Assembly (NCBI GenBank): GCA_948144175.1 | Contig: CANXME010000784.1 | Span: 253,001-317,000 of the forward strand | Reading direction: 5' to 3' | Length of the DNA stretch: 64,000 nucleotides | From: Closterium sp. NIES-65 | Taxonomy: Eukaryota; Streptophyta; Zygnematophyceae; Desmidiales; Closteriaceae | Shown here: in pieces, positions 1 to 12,000 of the stretch | Layout: each line of letters opens with the position of its first letter | Position numbering within the stretch: position 1 is the first letter of the stretch | The notes under the pieces: model-generated | The model's database searches: none | Told to the model about the DNA's origin: nothing | The model's input: only the letters and a program-made list of their open reading frames with translations | Made by a program: the position numbers and the translations under genes

Positions 1-684
1 TGAACTTGTAGAGTGCGCCGATAAAATGAATACGAGATTGTGAAACAACAGAATGCATACAATAAAAAGGTGACGGGATTTAATAAGGCAAATCATAGGT
101 AGGTGAGGACGTCGGGCCAAGGTGGCTCAGAAATGATTGCGATTTGTGGGGGGGCGACTCGGGTGTGGGTTGGGTGCGGAATTGTAGGCAGAACCATCTG
201 ACGCGTGGCCCTCGGGTTTTACTCGCTAAGGTGCGAGTAAAGTGGCACATGGTTGAGCAAAGTAGAATATGAAGTAATAGTAAAATATTATGAAAATATA
301 TAGCTAATATCAAACCAATCTAAGAGTTATGACATGTTACGAGTGCAATTGAGTGAGCGAACGAGGATTGCACTATCGAAGCAAGAATACAATAAGCGAA
401 GGCATGAGCGAAGAAGATATAGCGAAACTACAGTGGAACCAATAATGTGTGAAAAATGGGGTGCGCGATGGGCCTAGCGCCGAGGTTGCGAAATGTCGAG
501 CGCAGGTCCTGAGCACGGGCTACCAACCGAACCGTGAGGTTGGGTTGCGTCGTGAACAGTGGCAGGAACAGTGTCGAGGCGAGTGTCGCGAGTGGTAACG
601 GATTACTGTTGAGTGCTGTTGGCGTGGACAGTGGTGTACGCGCTGAGCAGGGACGCGAAGTAAGGAAAAGGAATTTTCCTTACA
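1..684 (-). repeat. GyA 3' LTR (partial)
   Basis: On the minus strand this starts with TGTAAGG at position 684, directly after a poly-G tract that would serve as the polypurine tract and downstream of the chromodomain stop. No second copy lies in the window, so the far end cannot be placed and it may extend past position 1. No coding potential is recognised. Confidence 0.5.
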
Positions 685-713
685 CTACCCCCCCCCCCCC
701 CCCCCCCCCCCCC
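685..713 (-). promoter_or_regulatory. GyA polypurine tract: 26-nt G homopolymer
   Basis: A run of 26 C on the plus strand (688-713) reads as pure G on the coding strand of GyA, between the end of pol and the LTR start. This is where a plus-strand priming site is expected. The exact length of such a run is unreliable in sequence data. Confidence 0.5.
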
Positions 714-757
714 TAAGGACACCCTCCTTACGAAACTGCATGTACGTACCGGAAATT

Positions 758-985
758 TCAACTGCGCAGATACTCGGTGAGGACGGGGTGGTTTTCAATT
801 CTGTCCAGGGGAACCCAGCTGTCTTCGGTGGGCGTACGGTCTCTCCAGCGGATCAGAAACTCGATCCTTCGAGCTCCCCGTGGTTCACGAACTCGGTGGC
901 TCAGAATCTTCTCGGGCGTGATGATTGGCCCGGTCGGTAGTCGTGTCATGCTGGCTGGGCGGTTGCAAGGCAGTTAGCTGGTGGA
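758..985 (-). pseudogene. GyA pol C-terminus: chromodomain
   Basis: The minus frame ending at 758 encodes a typical chromodomain: an IL..R segment, a beta strand with FLIRWRD, then EDSWVPLDRIENHP, matching the usual YLVKW...TWEP pattern with aromatic residues retained. In chromoviruses this domain ends integrase and directs insertion to modified histones. The upstream part of integrase lies beyond the C1 insertion, from 26454 onward. The target duplication TGGTA (986-990 and 26454-26458) marks the break. Confidence 0.8.
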
Positions 986-990
986 TGGTA

Positions 991-1115
991 TGTGAAGAAA
1001 TGAGGAATGAATGAACTAGCAAGCAGGTGGGTACAAGTAGGAAAACCTAGAAGTGTTGTACCCCATATTGTGTATCCACTAGAGCCTACACAGACTGTAG
1101 CATATGAGTTTCACA
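991..1115 (-). repeat. C1 3' LTR
   Basis: This 125-bp repeat has TGTGAA...TTCACA termini and matches 26328-26453. It shares a core with the C5 and C7 LTRs (GTACCCCATA...CCACTA.AGCCTAC). Confidence 0.9.
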
Positions 1116-1312
1116 CACCCCCATAGGCAAAGTGGGGGAGAACAAGAGGTCACAAGACCAGTCAAGCAAAGCAAAGCAAGCTCAGGGTGGATCACAACGT
1201 CACCACACATTCCGAGCACAAGTTCAAGGCCAGAAGGCCAGTTCACATGCAAGATCATATATAAAGGTAAACAAGCAAGTGCAGGTATAGAAAGATCACA
1301 GTACAGGCAAGG
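1116..1312 (-). other. C1 3' untranslated region and polypurine tract
   Basis: The segment between the pol stop and the 3' LTR ends, on the minus strand, in a purine-rich CCTATGGGGGTG next to the LTR. It is highly similar to the same interval in C5 (29097-29310) and C7 (53276-53472), and part of it (about 1171-1229) recurs in the non-autonomous element N2 (about 38555-38610). Confidence 0.8.
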
Positions 1313-3036
1313 TCAAGAAGGGAGCAAGTGTGGCCAAGTAGGTACAAGACCTAGCATCATACAGAAGCGCTGATGATCACAAGGCGGAAGTGCCTTGGTG
1401 AAGATATCAGCAGTGTTAGCCTCAGAGGCCACGTAAGCAAGGCGCAGCTGACCACGCTGCTGCAGCTCACGAGCAAGGATGTAGCGAAGAGCAATGTGCT
1501 TCGTTCTGTGCTCCAGTCTGTGCTCCCGACACAAGGCCAGCATGGCCTTGTTGTCTACGTATAGAGCTGGAGGAGAACGAGGCGGCACGCCTAGGTAAGT
1601 CAGCAGGTAGGTGAGCAAGCGTAGCTCCTGTGCAGCCATGGCCCCCGCGTAGATCTCAGCCTCACAGCTGGAGCCAAGAACAGAAGACAAACGAGTAGAC
1701 CGCCACGAAACAGAGCCGGAACCAAGACTGAACGTGTAACCCTATGACGACCGCTGCGTAGCCTGGTCGTCAGCCCAAGAAGCGTCAGCGTGACCTGTGA
1801 GGACCACTCGACGCCGCCCTCCAAGCACTAGCCCCATGCTCGACGTACTGCACAAGTAGCGCAACACCCTCTTCGCTGCAGCCATGTGCTCTGGCCGGTG
1901 TCTCCCAGGAGCAACATAGCGTGCAAGAATGCTAAGAGGGTATGCAAGGTCAGGTCGTGTGCAGGTCATCAGGTACATGAGGCAGCCAACAAGCTCTGGG
2001 TACGGGCCACTCGGCTCTACGGACTCATCCGAAGGCAGAGCTGAGAGCGAGTGGCGAGAAGACAGAGGAGTGGCCTGAGGCAAGGAGTACGTGAAGTTGA
2101 AGCGCTGAAGGACCTGCTGCACCATGTGTGACTGAGTCAGGGTTGGTGCACTGTGCTCTGTCCCGGGTGATCTGCAAGCCAAGGTAGCTGCGCAGTTCCC
2201 CCAGGTCTTTGCACGTGTGTCTCTTCGGCAGCTCGGACTTCACGTGGGCGAGTCCAGCAGTGTCAGCAGTGGCAAAGACCAAGTCGTCGACGTACACGAG
2301 GATGTAGAACGGCAGCAAAGAGGTGTCGGTGCGCAGAAACAGCGACGAGCCGGCAGTAGAAGGAGCAAACCCAAGAGCCGCAAGTGTAGTCCTCAGTGTG
2401 TTGTGCCACTCACGGGGCGCCTGGCTAAGACCGTAGACTGGCCGCCGGAGGCTCCACTGGGTACCAGGGGGAAACGACCTAGTGAAGCCAGGTGGGCGGC
2501 GCAGCCAGATCTCCTGGTGCAGGCTGCCCTGCAGGAAAGCTGTGATGAAGTCAAGAGAGTGAAGCTTGTAGTCGCGCTGAGCGGCTATGTGTAGCAGCAC
2601 CCAAAGAGTGGTCATCTTCAGGGTGGGAGAGAATGTCTGAAAGTAGTCAACTCCCTGCTGCTGACTGAAGCCTCGAGCCACGTAACGCGCCTTGAAGACA
2701 GGCGGAGAACCCGGCGGCCGCTTCACCCTAAAAATCCATATGCCACTGACGATGATCGCCCCAGGTGGGGGAACCTCGTCGAGGTAGGTGCCTGTGGACT
2801 TCCAAGAAGCCATCTCTGCGTCCATGGCTGACTGCCACTGTGATGAGTAGGGACCCTCGATCGCCTCAGCGTACGGTCGAGGAGTCAGGATGTCTGGTGC
2901 ATCCGAGTCTCCCTCAAGGGCAATCAACGTGGACACGAGATGAGGCAAAGCAGCACCAAAACACTGGAACTCCTCCTGCCTGTCCTCAAGGACGTCCGTG
3001 CTAAGAGCACACTCACCCCCGACGGACGGAGGACAG
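1313..3036 (-). pseudogene. C1 pol fragment: RT (C-terminal part) and RNase H
   Basis: The minus strand encodes copia RT (a QGVDYFQTFSPTLKMTTL block, then LVYVDDLVFA at about 2300-2270) followed by RNase H (a DASWADDQATQ segment, then YVDNKAMLALC and the FTKALPPCDHQRF tail ending at 1313). An in-frame TAG at 1742-1744 replaces the CAG seen in sister copies. A frameshift near 2150 separates RT from RNase H. The N-terminal part of RT continues at 14887 beyond the C2 insertion. Confidence 0.88.
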
Positions 3037-3304
3037 TGTTGGATGCACGTCATTCTGAGTGCATGTCATCCTAACGTCCTGCCGAGTGCTCGTGCTATTT
3101 GTGCTTGCATGATTTGCATGAGCATATGTCATTATGCGGCTGCTGGACGTTTTTACTTGGTTCTCACTCTATAGACCATCTTAACGACTGATTTTACTTG
3201 GAGATGGTAGCTAAGTCTAAGGCGCAACTTCCTTTGAGCGGATTTGCGTTTAGTTGAGTAATGAGCTCGTCGTAAGCTCTCAAAGTGTCGGATCCTGAAC
3301 AACA
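3037..3304 (+). repeat. C2 5' LTR
   Basis: The terminal repeat runs from TGTTGGATGC to TGAACAACA and matches 8087-8122 joined to 14644-14881. A few differences are visible, mainly around CTTCC near the middle. Confidence 0.92.
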
Positions 3305-3576
3305 AGTGGTATCAGAGCGGGTAGTCAGCTTTGAGACAACGAATCGTCGTGAGTTCTCAACTAATGATGTCGAGTGAGACCATTTTCTAGTAGTTCTGCT
3401 TGCGAACTTTCGATTGGTGGTCAAACCGCGTTTTAGTTCGAAGTATTGAGTCCGCGACGGCGTTTTTCGTAGAATCGAAATTTCTGGCAGAATTCTCTCC
3501 AAACGATTTCTCAAGTTTCCACCGTTCCTAAGGCCTCAGTTTGGTTGGTACGAACTCCGGAGGTGCTAGTGGCGAG
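3305..3576 (+). promoter_or_regulatory. C2 primer binding site and 5' leader
   Basis: TGGTATCAGAGCGG at 3307-3320 is the classic site complementary to the 3' end of initiator Met tRNA. The rest of the stretch up to the first in-frame ATG (3577) is untranslated leader. The frame is already open from a TTG at 3541. Confidence 0.88.
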
Positions 3577-6500
3577 ATGGATAGAAGTAGAGAGGTTGGA
3601 GAGCAAGGGGGAGTTGCTGGTCGAGGAGTGGGGACTCACCAACCAGCCAACCCTATGCTACCTACGTCTACTACACCATCTCCAACAACCGTGGATCCCG
3701 TGAAGGCGTTCTCTATTGAGAGATTCATGGGGGAGGACTACGAGCACTGGAGCTTCCGCATGAGGCTGATGTATACCCAATACAAGCTATTAGATCTGGT
3801 GGAGGGGAAGGAGAAGATGTCGGAGACCGCGGAGCTGAAAGGAGCGTGGATGAAGCGATCGTTCGATGCGTACATGCTCATGGTGCAAGCGGTTGGCGGA
3901 CGACAACTTGACCACATCAGGGACCTCTTGGGTGATCCAGAGTGTGGCCCCAAGGCTTGGAGGAAGCTTCTGGATGTGCACTCACCGTCACATGCTACCG
4001 GCATCGTGCTACTCGCGCGGCGGCTGCGCGACATCAAGTTCGTTGATGGAGAGCCGATGCAACCGGTGTTGGATGAGATGCAGGACATCTTCACGAAGCT
4101 CCAAGGAGGCGGTGTGGTGTACCCGGAGCTCGTGCAATGCGTGGATTACATTCGCGTGCGCATTTTAGAGGAGGACTTGCGGCGGCGGAGTGTGGAGCGC
4201 TCGGAGGAGGGGGCTGGCTATGGAGTTGGAGGTGGAAAGAGTGGCTTCAAGAAGAAGTGGAAGGGCAAAAACAAGGACAACCCTAAGGAGGATGGCGGCG
4301 GGGGTCAAGGGGAGGTGTGCTTCTACTGCAAGAAGCGCGGACATCGTTGGCGGAAGTGCTACCAACGACCCAAGAATTGGACCCCGCCTTCATTGAGCAA
4401 CCTGCATGGTGGCAAGAGGATTGGGGGAGTCATGGGAGCTAGTGGAGAGGAGAAGGAGGAGGAGAAAGGCGGCAAATCTGAGGAGCGGAAGGCCGGGTTC
4501 TTCTTTTTCGTGAACGAAGGCGCAACCGGCCTCGCTATGGCTGCCAAGGTTCTTCTACACCCTCTCACCCATTGGGTGATTGACTCGGGAAGCTCCTGGC
4601 ACATGACTCCTCGTGCGGACCTACTCGATGAGATTCAGCCCGCACCTATCTCTACGGTCACATCCACGACGGGCGCCAAGGCCAAGGTCATGGGCATGGG
4701 ATGCGCCAAGTTCATGGGAGCGGATGGAGAGCTCGTGGGGCTGAAGAATGTGCTGTGGGTGCCGGACTTGTGCGCGAACCTGATTTCTACCGGCCGGTTG
4801 CGAGATGCGGGTGTGAACACCGAGACGATTGGCTCGGAGCGCTATCGTGCTTACAACGATGAGCGCCTCATTTGGGACCTGCAGTGGAAGGGAGATGTCC
4901 ACAAGCGGATGTGGCAGATCCCGGTCCTCCCTTGGCGGAAATCGGGCAAGGCGGCAGCGGCGGCATCTATGGAGGAGAGTGTCACCGAGGAGGAGCAGCA
5001 AGGTGTGCAAGGAGAGGAGCTGATTGGAGGAAGCGCGGTGGTGAAGGCGTCGACTACCTCGGGCCAAGCGGATTGGGAGACTTGGCATCGGCAGCTCGCA
5101 CACTTGGCTTTTTCAACACTGGAGGTGATGCATAAGGAGAAGTGCGTGCATGGGCTGCAACTGCAAGGAGATGGCGCTCACTATGGCAGCTGCGAGGCGT
5201 GCATGCAAAACAAGTTTGCGCGGTTCCCGTTTCCACGTGCGGAGGGATCAGCGAAGGCGCCGCTGGAGGTGGTGCACATGGACCTGGTGGGTCCTATGAG
5301 GATTGAGGGGACTGGGGGAGTGCTGTACTTCCTTACCATGGTGGACGAATGGAGCCGTTTCACGTGGGCGCGTCCCTTGTCCAAGAAGAGCGATGCTACA
5401 GCGGCGATCAAGGAGGATTGGTTGCCGATGGTGGAGCGGCAAGCGATGCGGCTGGTGAAGGTGATGAGGAGCGACCGAGGTGGAGAGTTCCTTGGAGCGG
5501 AATTCACCAAGTTCCTCAAGAGAAATGGCATCCGACATCAGCTGACCTGCCCTGGAACACCGCAGCAGAACGGCATTGCTGAGCGTGCCAACCGGACCAT
5601 TGGCGAGGCGGCTAAGACCTTGTTGGGGGCTGCTGGGATGCCCTACAAGTTTTGGCCTGATGCCGTTTGCCATGTCATCACGGTCAAGAACAGGGTCTTG
5701 ACTCATGTTGGCGACAAGCATTGGGTGCCGTACGAGCGTTGGCTTGGGAAGAAGCCATCCATTGACATGCTGCGGGTATGGGGCTGCATGGGGCTTGTGA
5801 TGGTGCCTAAGGAGCAGAGGCACAAGCTGGAAGTTGCTGCTGTGTGGGTTGTCCATCTTGGGATGGCTCCTGACTCGAAGGGGTGGCTGATGTGGGACCC
5901 CAAGAGCAAGAGGACGCTCGTCAGTCGTGACGTCAAGTTTTTGGAGGACGTAATGTACAAGGATTGGCAGCAGCAGCAGCAGCAGGTGCATATTGGTTTG
6001 CGTCTGCAGGAGATTGAGCGGTCTGCAGTGGAGGAGGTTCAGCTGCACCTTGAGGATCTCCCTGGGTCAGAGCTGACCAGTGACCACAGTGGCGGTGGTG
6101 AGCAGCAAGTTTCTGGTCCTGCTGGAGAGGAAGGGTTGGAGGATGAGTCGGCACGTGTGGACTCACCATCTCAGCCCGAGCTTGCAACAAACGCCAAGGT
6201 CACCAAGAGGAGTGTGCAGAGAGGAGCTTCACCACATGGGCAATAGATTGCAACCCGCGAGAAGAGAGTGGCAGCAGCACCCTCAAGGCTGAAGTATAGC
6301 CGTTTGGGAGGACCCAAGCAAGGTGCCATGGCGGTTCAGGCAGATGAGGGAGAGGATGAGGAGATGGCGTTCTGTTTCTTCACACCCTTGCTTGGAGAAC
6401 CAGCCACAATGGAGGAGGCAATGAGTCGACCCCAAAAGGAGGAGTGGAAGGCTGCCATGGATGCGGAATTCAATAGTCTCATTGAGAATGGGACTTGGGA

Positions 6501-7986
6501 GCTTGTTGAGTTACCCGAGGGGCGACGGCCGATCAGCAGCAAGTGGGTCTTCAAAGTGAAGAGTGGTGCTGATGGTGCGTTGGAGCGGTTCAAGAGCTGC
6601 TTGGTCGCCAAGGGGTTTCAGCATAAGGAGAAGGTCGACTTCGGGAAGATCTTCGCTCCCGTTGCTAAGCCAGTAACACTGAGGACTTTGATGGCTGGCG
6701 CAGCTGTGAAGGGATGGCACGTGAAGCAGATGGATATCACCTTTGCGTTCCTCAATGGAATACTGCTGGAGGATATCTACATGGCGCAGCCCGACGGCTA
6801 TGAGGATGGGACCAGCTGGGTATGCAAGCTTAAGAAGGCCATCTATGGCCTTAAGCAAGCGCTCAGGTGTTGGTACAAGAAGCTAGAGGAGGTGCTGCTA
6901 GGTGGAGGCTTCAAGACGTCCCAGGCGGATCACAGCTTGTTTCTGCTTGGAGAGGGGGAGCAGCTGCTTTTGCTGCTGGTGTATGTCGATGACATACTGC
7001 TGTTCTCACCTTCCATGGAGCAGATTGAGAGGACACAGAAGCTGCTGATGGACAACTTCAAGTGCAAGATGCTGAGGGATGTCCATTACTACTTGGGGCT
7101 GCAGATTGAGAGGGATGTTGAGAGGAGGTGGCTGAAGGTGCATCAGTCACACTACATCTCTGGTGTCATGGAGCGGTATGGTGTGACTGGGGGTCGCACT
7201 GTGATGACACCGTTCCCTGCAGGCTTCAAATTGAAGAAGGCAGCTGAGGAGGATGATGTGCTCGAGGATGAGCAGTAGAATGAGTACCAGTCACTCATTG
7301 GGAGTGTGATGTATGCAGCTGTGCGTACGCGACCTGATGCTTCATTTGGAGTGGGGCAGCTGGCCAGAGTTGTGCAGCGGCCCACTGAGGAGCAGTTGGA
7401 GGTGGCAAAGCGCTTGGTGCGCTACCTTGGATCAACGGCATCTGCTGGTGTTCAGTTTTCAGCTGGCGGCCAGCTGAAATAGATTGGAGCAGATGGGGTC
7501 ACGCCTGGAACCTTGAAGCTGTCGTGCTTCACCGACGCCACATGGGCCTCAGAGGATGAGGATCAGTCACCGGTTGGTGGCTTTGTGTGCATGGTCGAAG
7601 GTGGACCGGTGAGCTGGAGGTCCAAGAAGCAGAGTGAGATTGCTCAGTCTTCCGGAGAGGCAGAGTACATGGCGATGTACCATGCCATCAAGGAGATCGT
7701 GCTCCTGAGAAAGCTACTGGAGGACATGGGAGCAGAACAGGAGGGACCTACACCACTTTTCTCCGACAGCGAGGCTGCTATTGGCATGGCAAATAATCCT
7801 ATCCTCAATGGGCTGAACAAGCACATGAAGATTAAGTGGCATTGGGTGAGGCAGATGGTGAAGGAGGGGATTGTTGAGCTTCACCATGTGAAGGCTAGTA
7901 AGCAGGCGGCAGATTTTCTCACCAAGAGACTTCCCGAGAGCGCACATTGGAAGTGTGCTAAGATGTGTGGCATGGCATTGCACTAG
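3577..7986 (+). pseudogene. C2 gag-pol polyprotein, one frame broken by three TAG codons
   Basis: A single reading frame encodes the whole polyprotein. Gag comes first, with a CCHC knuckle CFYCKKRGHRWRKC at 4318-4359. Next is protease with DSGSSWHM (catalytic Asp about 4581). Integrase follows, with HHCC zinc ligands (H-X4-H about 5083-5103, CEAC) and the D, D, E triad at about 5281, 5473 and 5581. RT has YVDD at 6982-6993, and RNase H ends in ADFLTKRL. The frame is interrupted only at 6244-6246, 7276-7278 and 7480-7482, all TAG and each plausibly a former CAG. I took 3577 as the start because it is the first ATG. The neighbouring C3 encodes a related protein. Confidence 0.92.
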
Positions 7987-8075
7987 TGTGGGCAGAAGTG
8001 TCATGAGTGCATGTGTGATTGTGTGCATGAGAGTTAGCATTTGTGTGAGTATATGTGCATGCAGTCTGTTAGTCT

Positions 8076-8122
8076 GAGGGGGAGTTTGTTGGATGCACGT
8101 CATTCTGAGTGCATGTCATCCT
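8076..8122 (+). repeat. C2 polypurine tract and left part of 3' LTR
   Basis: GAGGGGGAGTT (8076-8086) is followed by the first 36 bp of the C2 3' LTR (8087-8122). C3 then interrupts it, and ATCCT at 8118-8122 is the left target duplication of C3. Confidence 0.9.
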
Positions 8123-8876
8123 TGTTAAAAACTAAGGACAGAGTCTATGAAGATTAGGTGCCCAAATTTTTTAAAATCGTTGGTCTCAATTTCTGGACAG
8201 AAACGTCGACTTCACAAGAAACGTTGTCGACAAAAGATGCACAATTAGAATCCCACGAAATTCGAATATGTTGTAGCCCTAGACCGTGGCTACATTTCCC
8301 AATTTGAATCGTATCAAATTATGAAGCATATCTCGAGTTATACTTTTCGGCGCACTAGGGGGTATGCTGCCACAGAAATTTAACTCGATCACAATTAACT
8401 CACAAGTCCCACAAGAGAACATTCGAGTAGCACTAAACCTGGTAGGAGGGGAAGAGGAGGACGAGAGGGAAGGTCCCAAGAGAGAGTCTCCAACCAAGGA
8501 AACCCCATGCCACACAATTCCCTTCCCCATAGGCAACAAACTTTGACCTTTGTCACTTTCCAACCCATGCCATCCACCTCACCACAACTTGGCCACACTT
8601 ACCAACCTGGTTTGGCTTCACCCAACCTCTTGGCAGCATCTACAGTGATGGGTTCGAATTTCCCAACCCCCACAAGTCTGTACCCCATATTGAGTCAATG
8701 CCACAACTTCCCAAAGTAGCTGCAACCAAAATATATAAGCATACGAACTCCAATGTTCGTAACTTTCTTGGTTGTGCTCCGATCGCGACGATTCATGGTT
8801 CGTCGGAAAGCTCTTGAGTAGAGGAATCACTTCAGATATCTGCTCAAGCCAAATAACATACACACACACACACACA

Positions 8877-8908
<32 letters not shown>

Positions 8909-9025
8909 GAAATCCAAACCACACAAGACACAAATTTCTTGCACACGCTCACACCACGCATGCAACGCACAAACACATGATGGGAGGCAGACAGACGTGA
9001 ATGCATATGGTTGCATCACACAACA
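8123..9025 (-). repeat. C3 3' LTR
   Basis: This long terminal repeat has plus-strand ends TGTTAAAA and CACACAACA and matches 13766-14643. It contains an expanded CA dinucleotide tract. Short open frames inside it are conserved only because both LTRs are copies and show no family similarity. Confidence 0.93.
8860..8908. repeat. CA microsatellite in C3 3' LTR
   Basis: About 49 bp of CA repeat with one CATA interruption. The equivalent tract in the 5' LTR (about 14502-14523) is only about 22 bp, and this explains most of the length difference between the LTRs. Confidence 0.95.
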
Positions 9026-9045
9026 AACTCCCCCTCTGGCTGCCA
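9026..9045 (-). promoter_or_regulatory. C3 polypurine tract
   Basis: On the minus strand AGCCAGAGGGGGAGTT lies directly before the 3' LTR, the usual position and composition of a copia plus-strand primer. It resembles the C2 tract. Confidence 0.85.
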
Positions 9046-9082
9046 ACCATCATCCCACATGCCATAACTCAAGCATGCACCC

Positions 9083-12000
9083 TCAATGCACACTCATTCC
9101 CGCAAGCTTCATGCCCTTCCAATGCTCAGGTTCTGCCAGGCGCTTGGTGAGAATGTCAGCCGCCTGCTGCTGGGTCTTCACAATCTCCAGCCGCACCTCC
9201 TTGTCGAGGAGCCTCCTTGTGCAATGCCACTTTGGCCTGATGTGCTTTGTCAAGCCATGAAGACAGGCATTCTTCGCAAGCTTCACCGCCGACTCATTGT
9301 CACAGAAAATCACAGTCGGCTCCCTTTGACACACTCCGATTTCCTCCAACAAACGCCTCAGCCACACCACCTCCTTTGCCCCATGATGCAGGGCCATGTA
9401 CTCTGACTCACACGAGGATAACCCCACCTCGTTCTGCTTTTTGCTGCGCCAGCTCACTGCACCACCTCCAAAGAGGCACACATAGCCTCCAATGCTGGTG
9501 CCATCCGTCTTCACTGAGTTGAAGCTACCGTCGGTGTAGCAAGTCAAGCGCATCTCCCCCTTGCTCAAATCAGCTGCACCCCTCTGTAGCCTCTGTCGCA
9601 CAGCACTGTACTCCAAGCCCACTGATGCTGTAGCGCTCACATAGCGGACCAACCTCTTGGCCGCTTCCAGCTGCTCATGACTTGGGCATGAAACCACACT
9701 CGCAAGCCTGGATGTAGCAAAGGCAATGTCAGGCCGCGTGTGGTTAGCCGCATAGTTGAGTGCCCCCACCATGGAGTGAAACAACTTCCTGTCACTCTCC
9801 CCCACCACCTCCTCATCAGTACAGGGCTCCACAGTGAACCCCAAAGGCAGCGGGGTGGCTGGCTTTCCTGCATCTTGCAGCCCATACTTCTCAGCCAGCC
9901 CCTCACAATACTTCCTCTGGTGCAACCTCAACACTCCCTTGTCAAGGTCCCTCTCCACGTGCATCCCAAGGTAGTACTTCACATCTCCCATCTTGGAGCA
10001 CTTGAACTGCATTTCCAGCATCTCCTCCACACGTTCAATCATCGCAGACGACTCAGAGAAGAGCAGGATGTCGTCCACGTACACCAGGAGCATGAGGAAC
10101 TGTTCCTTCTCTTGCAGCAGGAACAGGCTGTGATCACACTCGCTCTTCTTGAACCCCCCGGCCAGCAGTGTCTCCTCCAGCTTGTGGTACCATGCGCGAG
10201 GAGTCTGCTTCAGGCCATAGATGGCCTTCTTGAGCCTGCACACCCTGCTGCTCCCATCATCCAACCCCTCAGGCTGCAGCATGTACAGCTCCTCCAGAAT
10301 GATTCCATTAAGGAAGGCAGTGATTATGTCCATCTGCTTGATCTTCCAGCCACGGTTTGCAGCCATTGCCAACATCGTCCTCAGCGTAGTGCCTTTCCCC
10401 ACAGGAGCAAAGATATCATCAAAATCCTTCCCCTTTGTCTGTTGGAACCCCTTAGCCACAAGCCTTGACTTGTAGCGGGTCAGCTCCCCATCAGGTCCGT
10501 ACTTGTGCCTGAAAATCAGCTTGGAAGAAATGGCCTTCTTCCCTGGAGGCAGCTCACACAGCTCCCACGTCTCGTTCTCCAGCAGAGAGTCATACTCCTC
10601 CTTCACACTCTGCTTCCACTTCTCAGCATCAGGCCCACTCAAGGCCTCGGTAAGTGTCTTGGGCTCAGGGACAGCTGCCCAGTAACAGTGCGCTATCTCC
10701 TCCTCATCACACTGCTCAGCCACACTTCCAGCATGCTCCAAATTTTGTGAGCCAGTGCGATTATAGCTCAGCCTAATAGGTGGGCGTATATCCCTCCTAG
10801 GACGCTCAAGCGGGCGTGGGGCACATGGTGGAGCACGTTGCTGCTGCTGCTGTTGATGCTGCTGCGGCTGCTGTTGCTCCTCCACTGCAGGTTCTCCCCC
10901 ATCCTCAGTCACCCCAGAGATCTCCTCCTTGGAGATATAAACCTCCACTTGCCTTGAGGGCCGCTGCAACTCATCGGCCTCAATGATCAGAGGTGTAGTA
11001 GGGAGCTTCTGCTGCTGCTGCTTCCACTCCTTGTAGTACAAGGACTCAAGGAACTTCACATCCCACGACACAGTCAGTTGCTGGCTGGTCAAGTCCCAAA
11101 TCAGCCATCCCTTGTGATCCTTAGCAAGCCCCAAGTGCACACCCCATCTCCCAGAGGCTTCCAGTTTTCCCCTCTTCTCCTTAGGTACATGAAAAACCAC
11201 CATGCACCCGTAGGCTCTCAGCATGTTCACCGTTGGTGCACTCCCATACCACTTGGTGTAGGGGACCCACTGCTTGTCCCCCATAGTTGCCAGCACCCTG
11301 TTCTTCACAAGGGCGACATGCCGCAGTGCAGTCACCCAAAACGGATCCGGCAGCCCTGCACGCCCAAGGAGAGCGCGAGCACCTTCCTGCAGGGTCCGGT
11401 TGAACCGCTCAGCCACGCCGTTCTGCTGAGGGTTGTAGGGCACCGTGAGCTGATGCTGGATCCCCTTCTTCTTCAGCAGCGCCTCAAAATCAGCTCCAAT
11501 GAATTCTCCCCCGTTGTCAGTGCGGATCACCTTCACCTTATGTCCGCTCTCCCTTTGAGCCCTCGGCATCCACTCCTTAAGAACAGCCGTTGCCACCTCC
11601 CCCTTAGTCTTGAGAGGGTACACCCACACCGCACGCGTGTGGTCGTCCACAATCGTCAAGAAGTAGCGGCTGCCCGAGAGAGAAGGGGCCCTTATGGGGC
11701 CCACCACATCCATGTGCACAAGCGCGAGTGGAACCTTGGCTGGTCCCGTGCTGCTGCTGAAAGGGAACTCGGTGAACTTTGTCTCAAGGCATGTAGGGCA
11801 GCTCCCAATCTCCTTCGCTGCCCCCTTCACCTCCAATCCCTTCAAGCTCCCATCCTTCACCAACTTCTGCAGCATAGGAATGTTGATGTGGCACAGCCTC
11901 TCATGCCACGTCTCCCAATCGGCCTCACCACTCCCAGACGAAGCCTTTGCCCATGCAGCCGTTGCATCCACACCAGCAAGCACCTCACCATGTGATTGCT

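Noticed and set aside
80..313. Small gene in the first 300 bp
   Set aside because: The frame has no recognisable motif and lies in the putative GyA 3' LTR.
8364..8546. Short frame repeated exactly at 14007-14189, a possible small gene
   Set aside because: The two copies are the two LTRs of C3. Identity reflects LTR duplication, not gene conservation.
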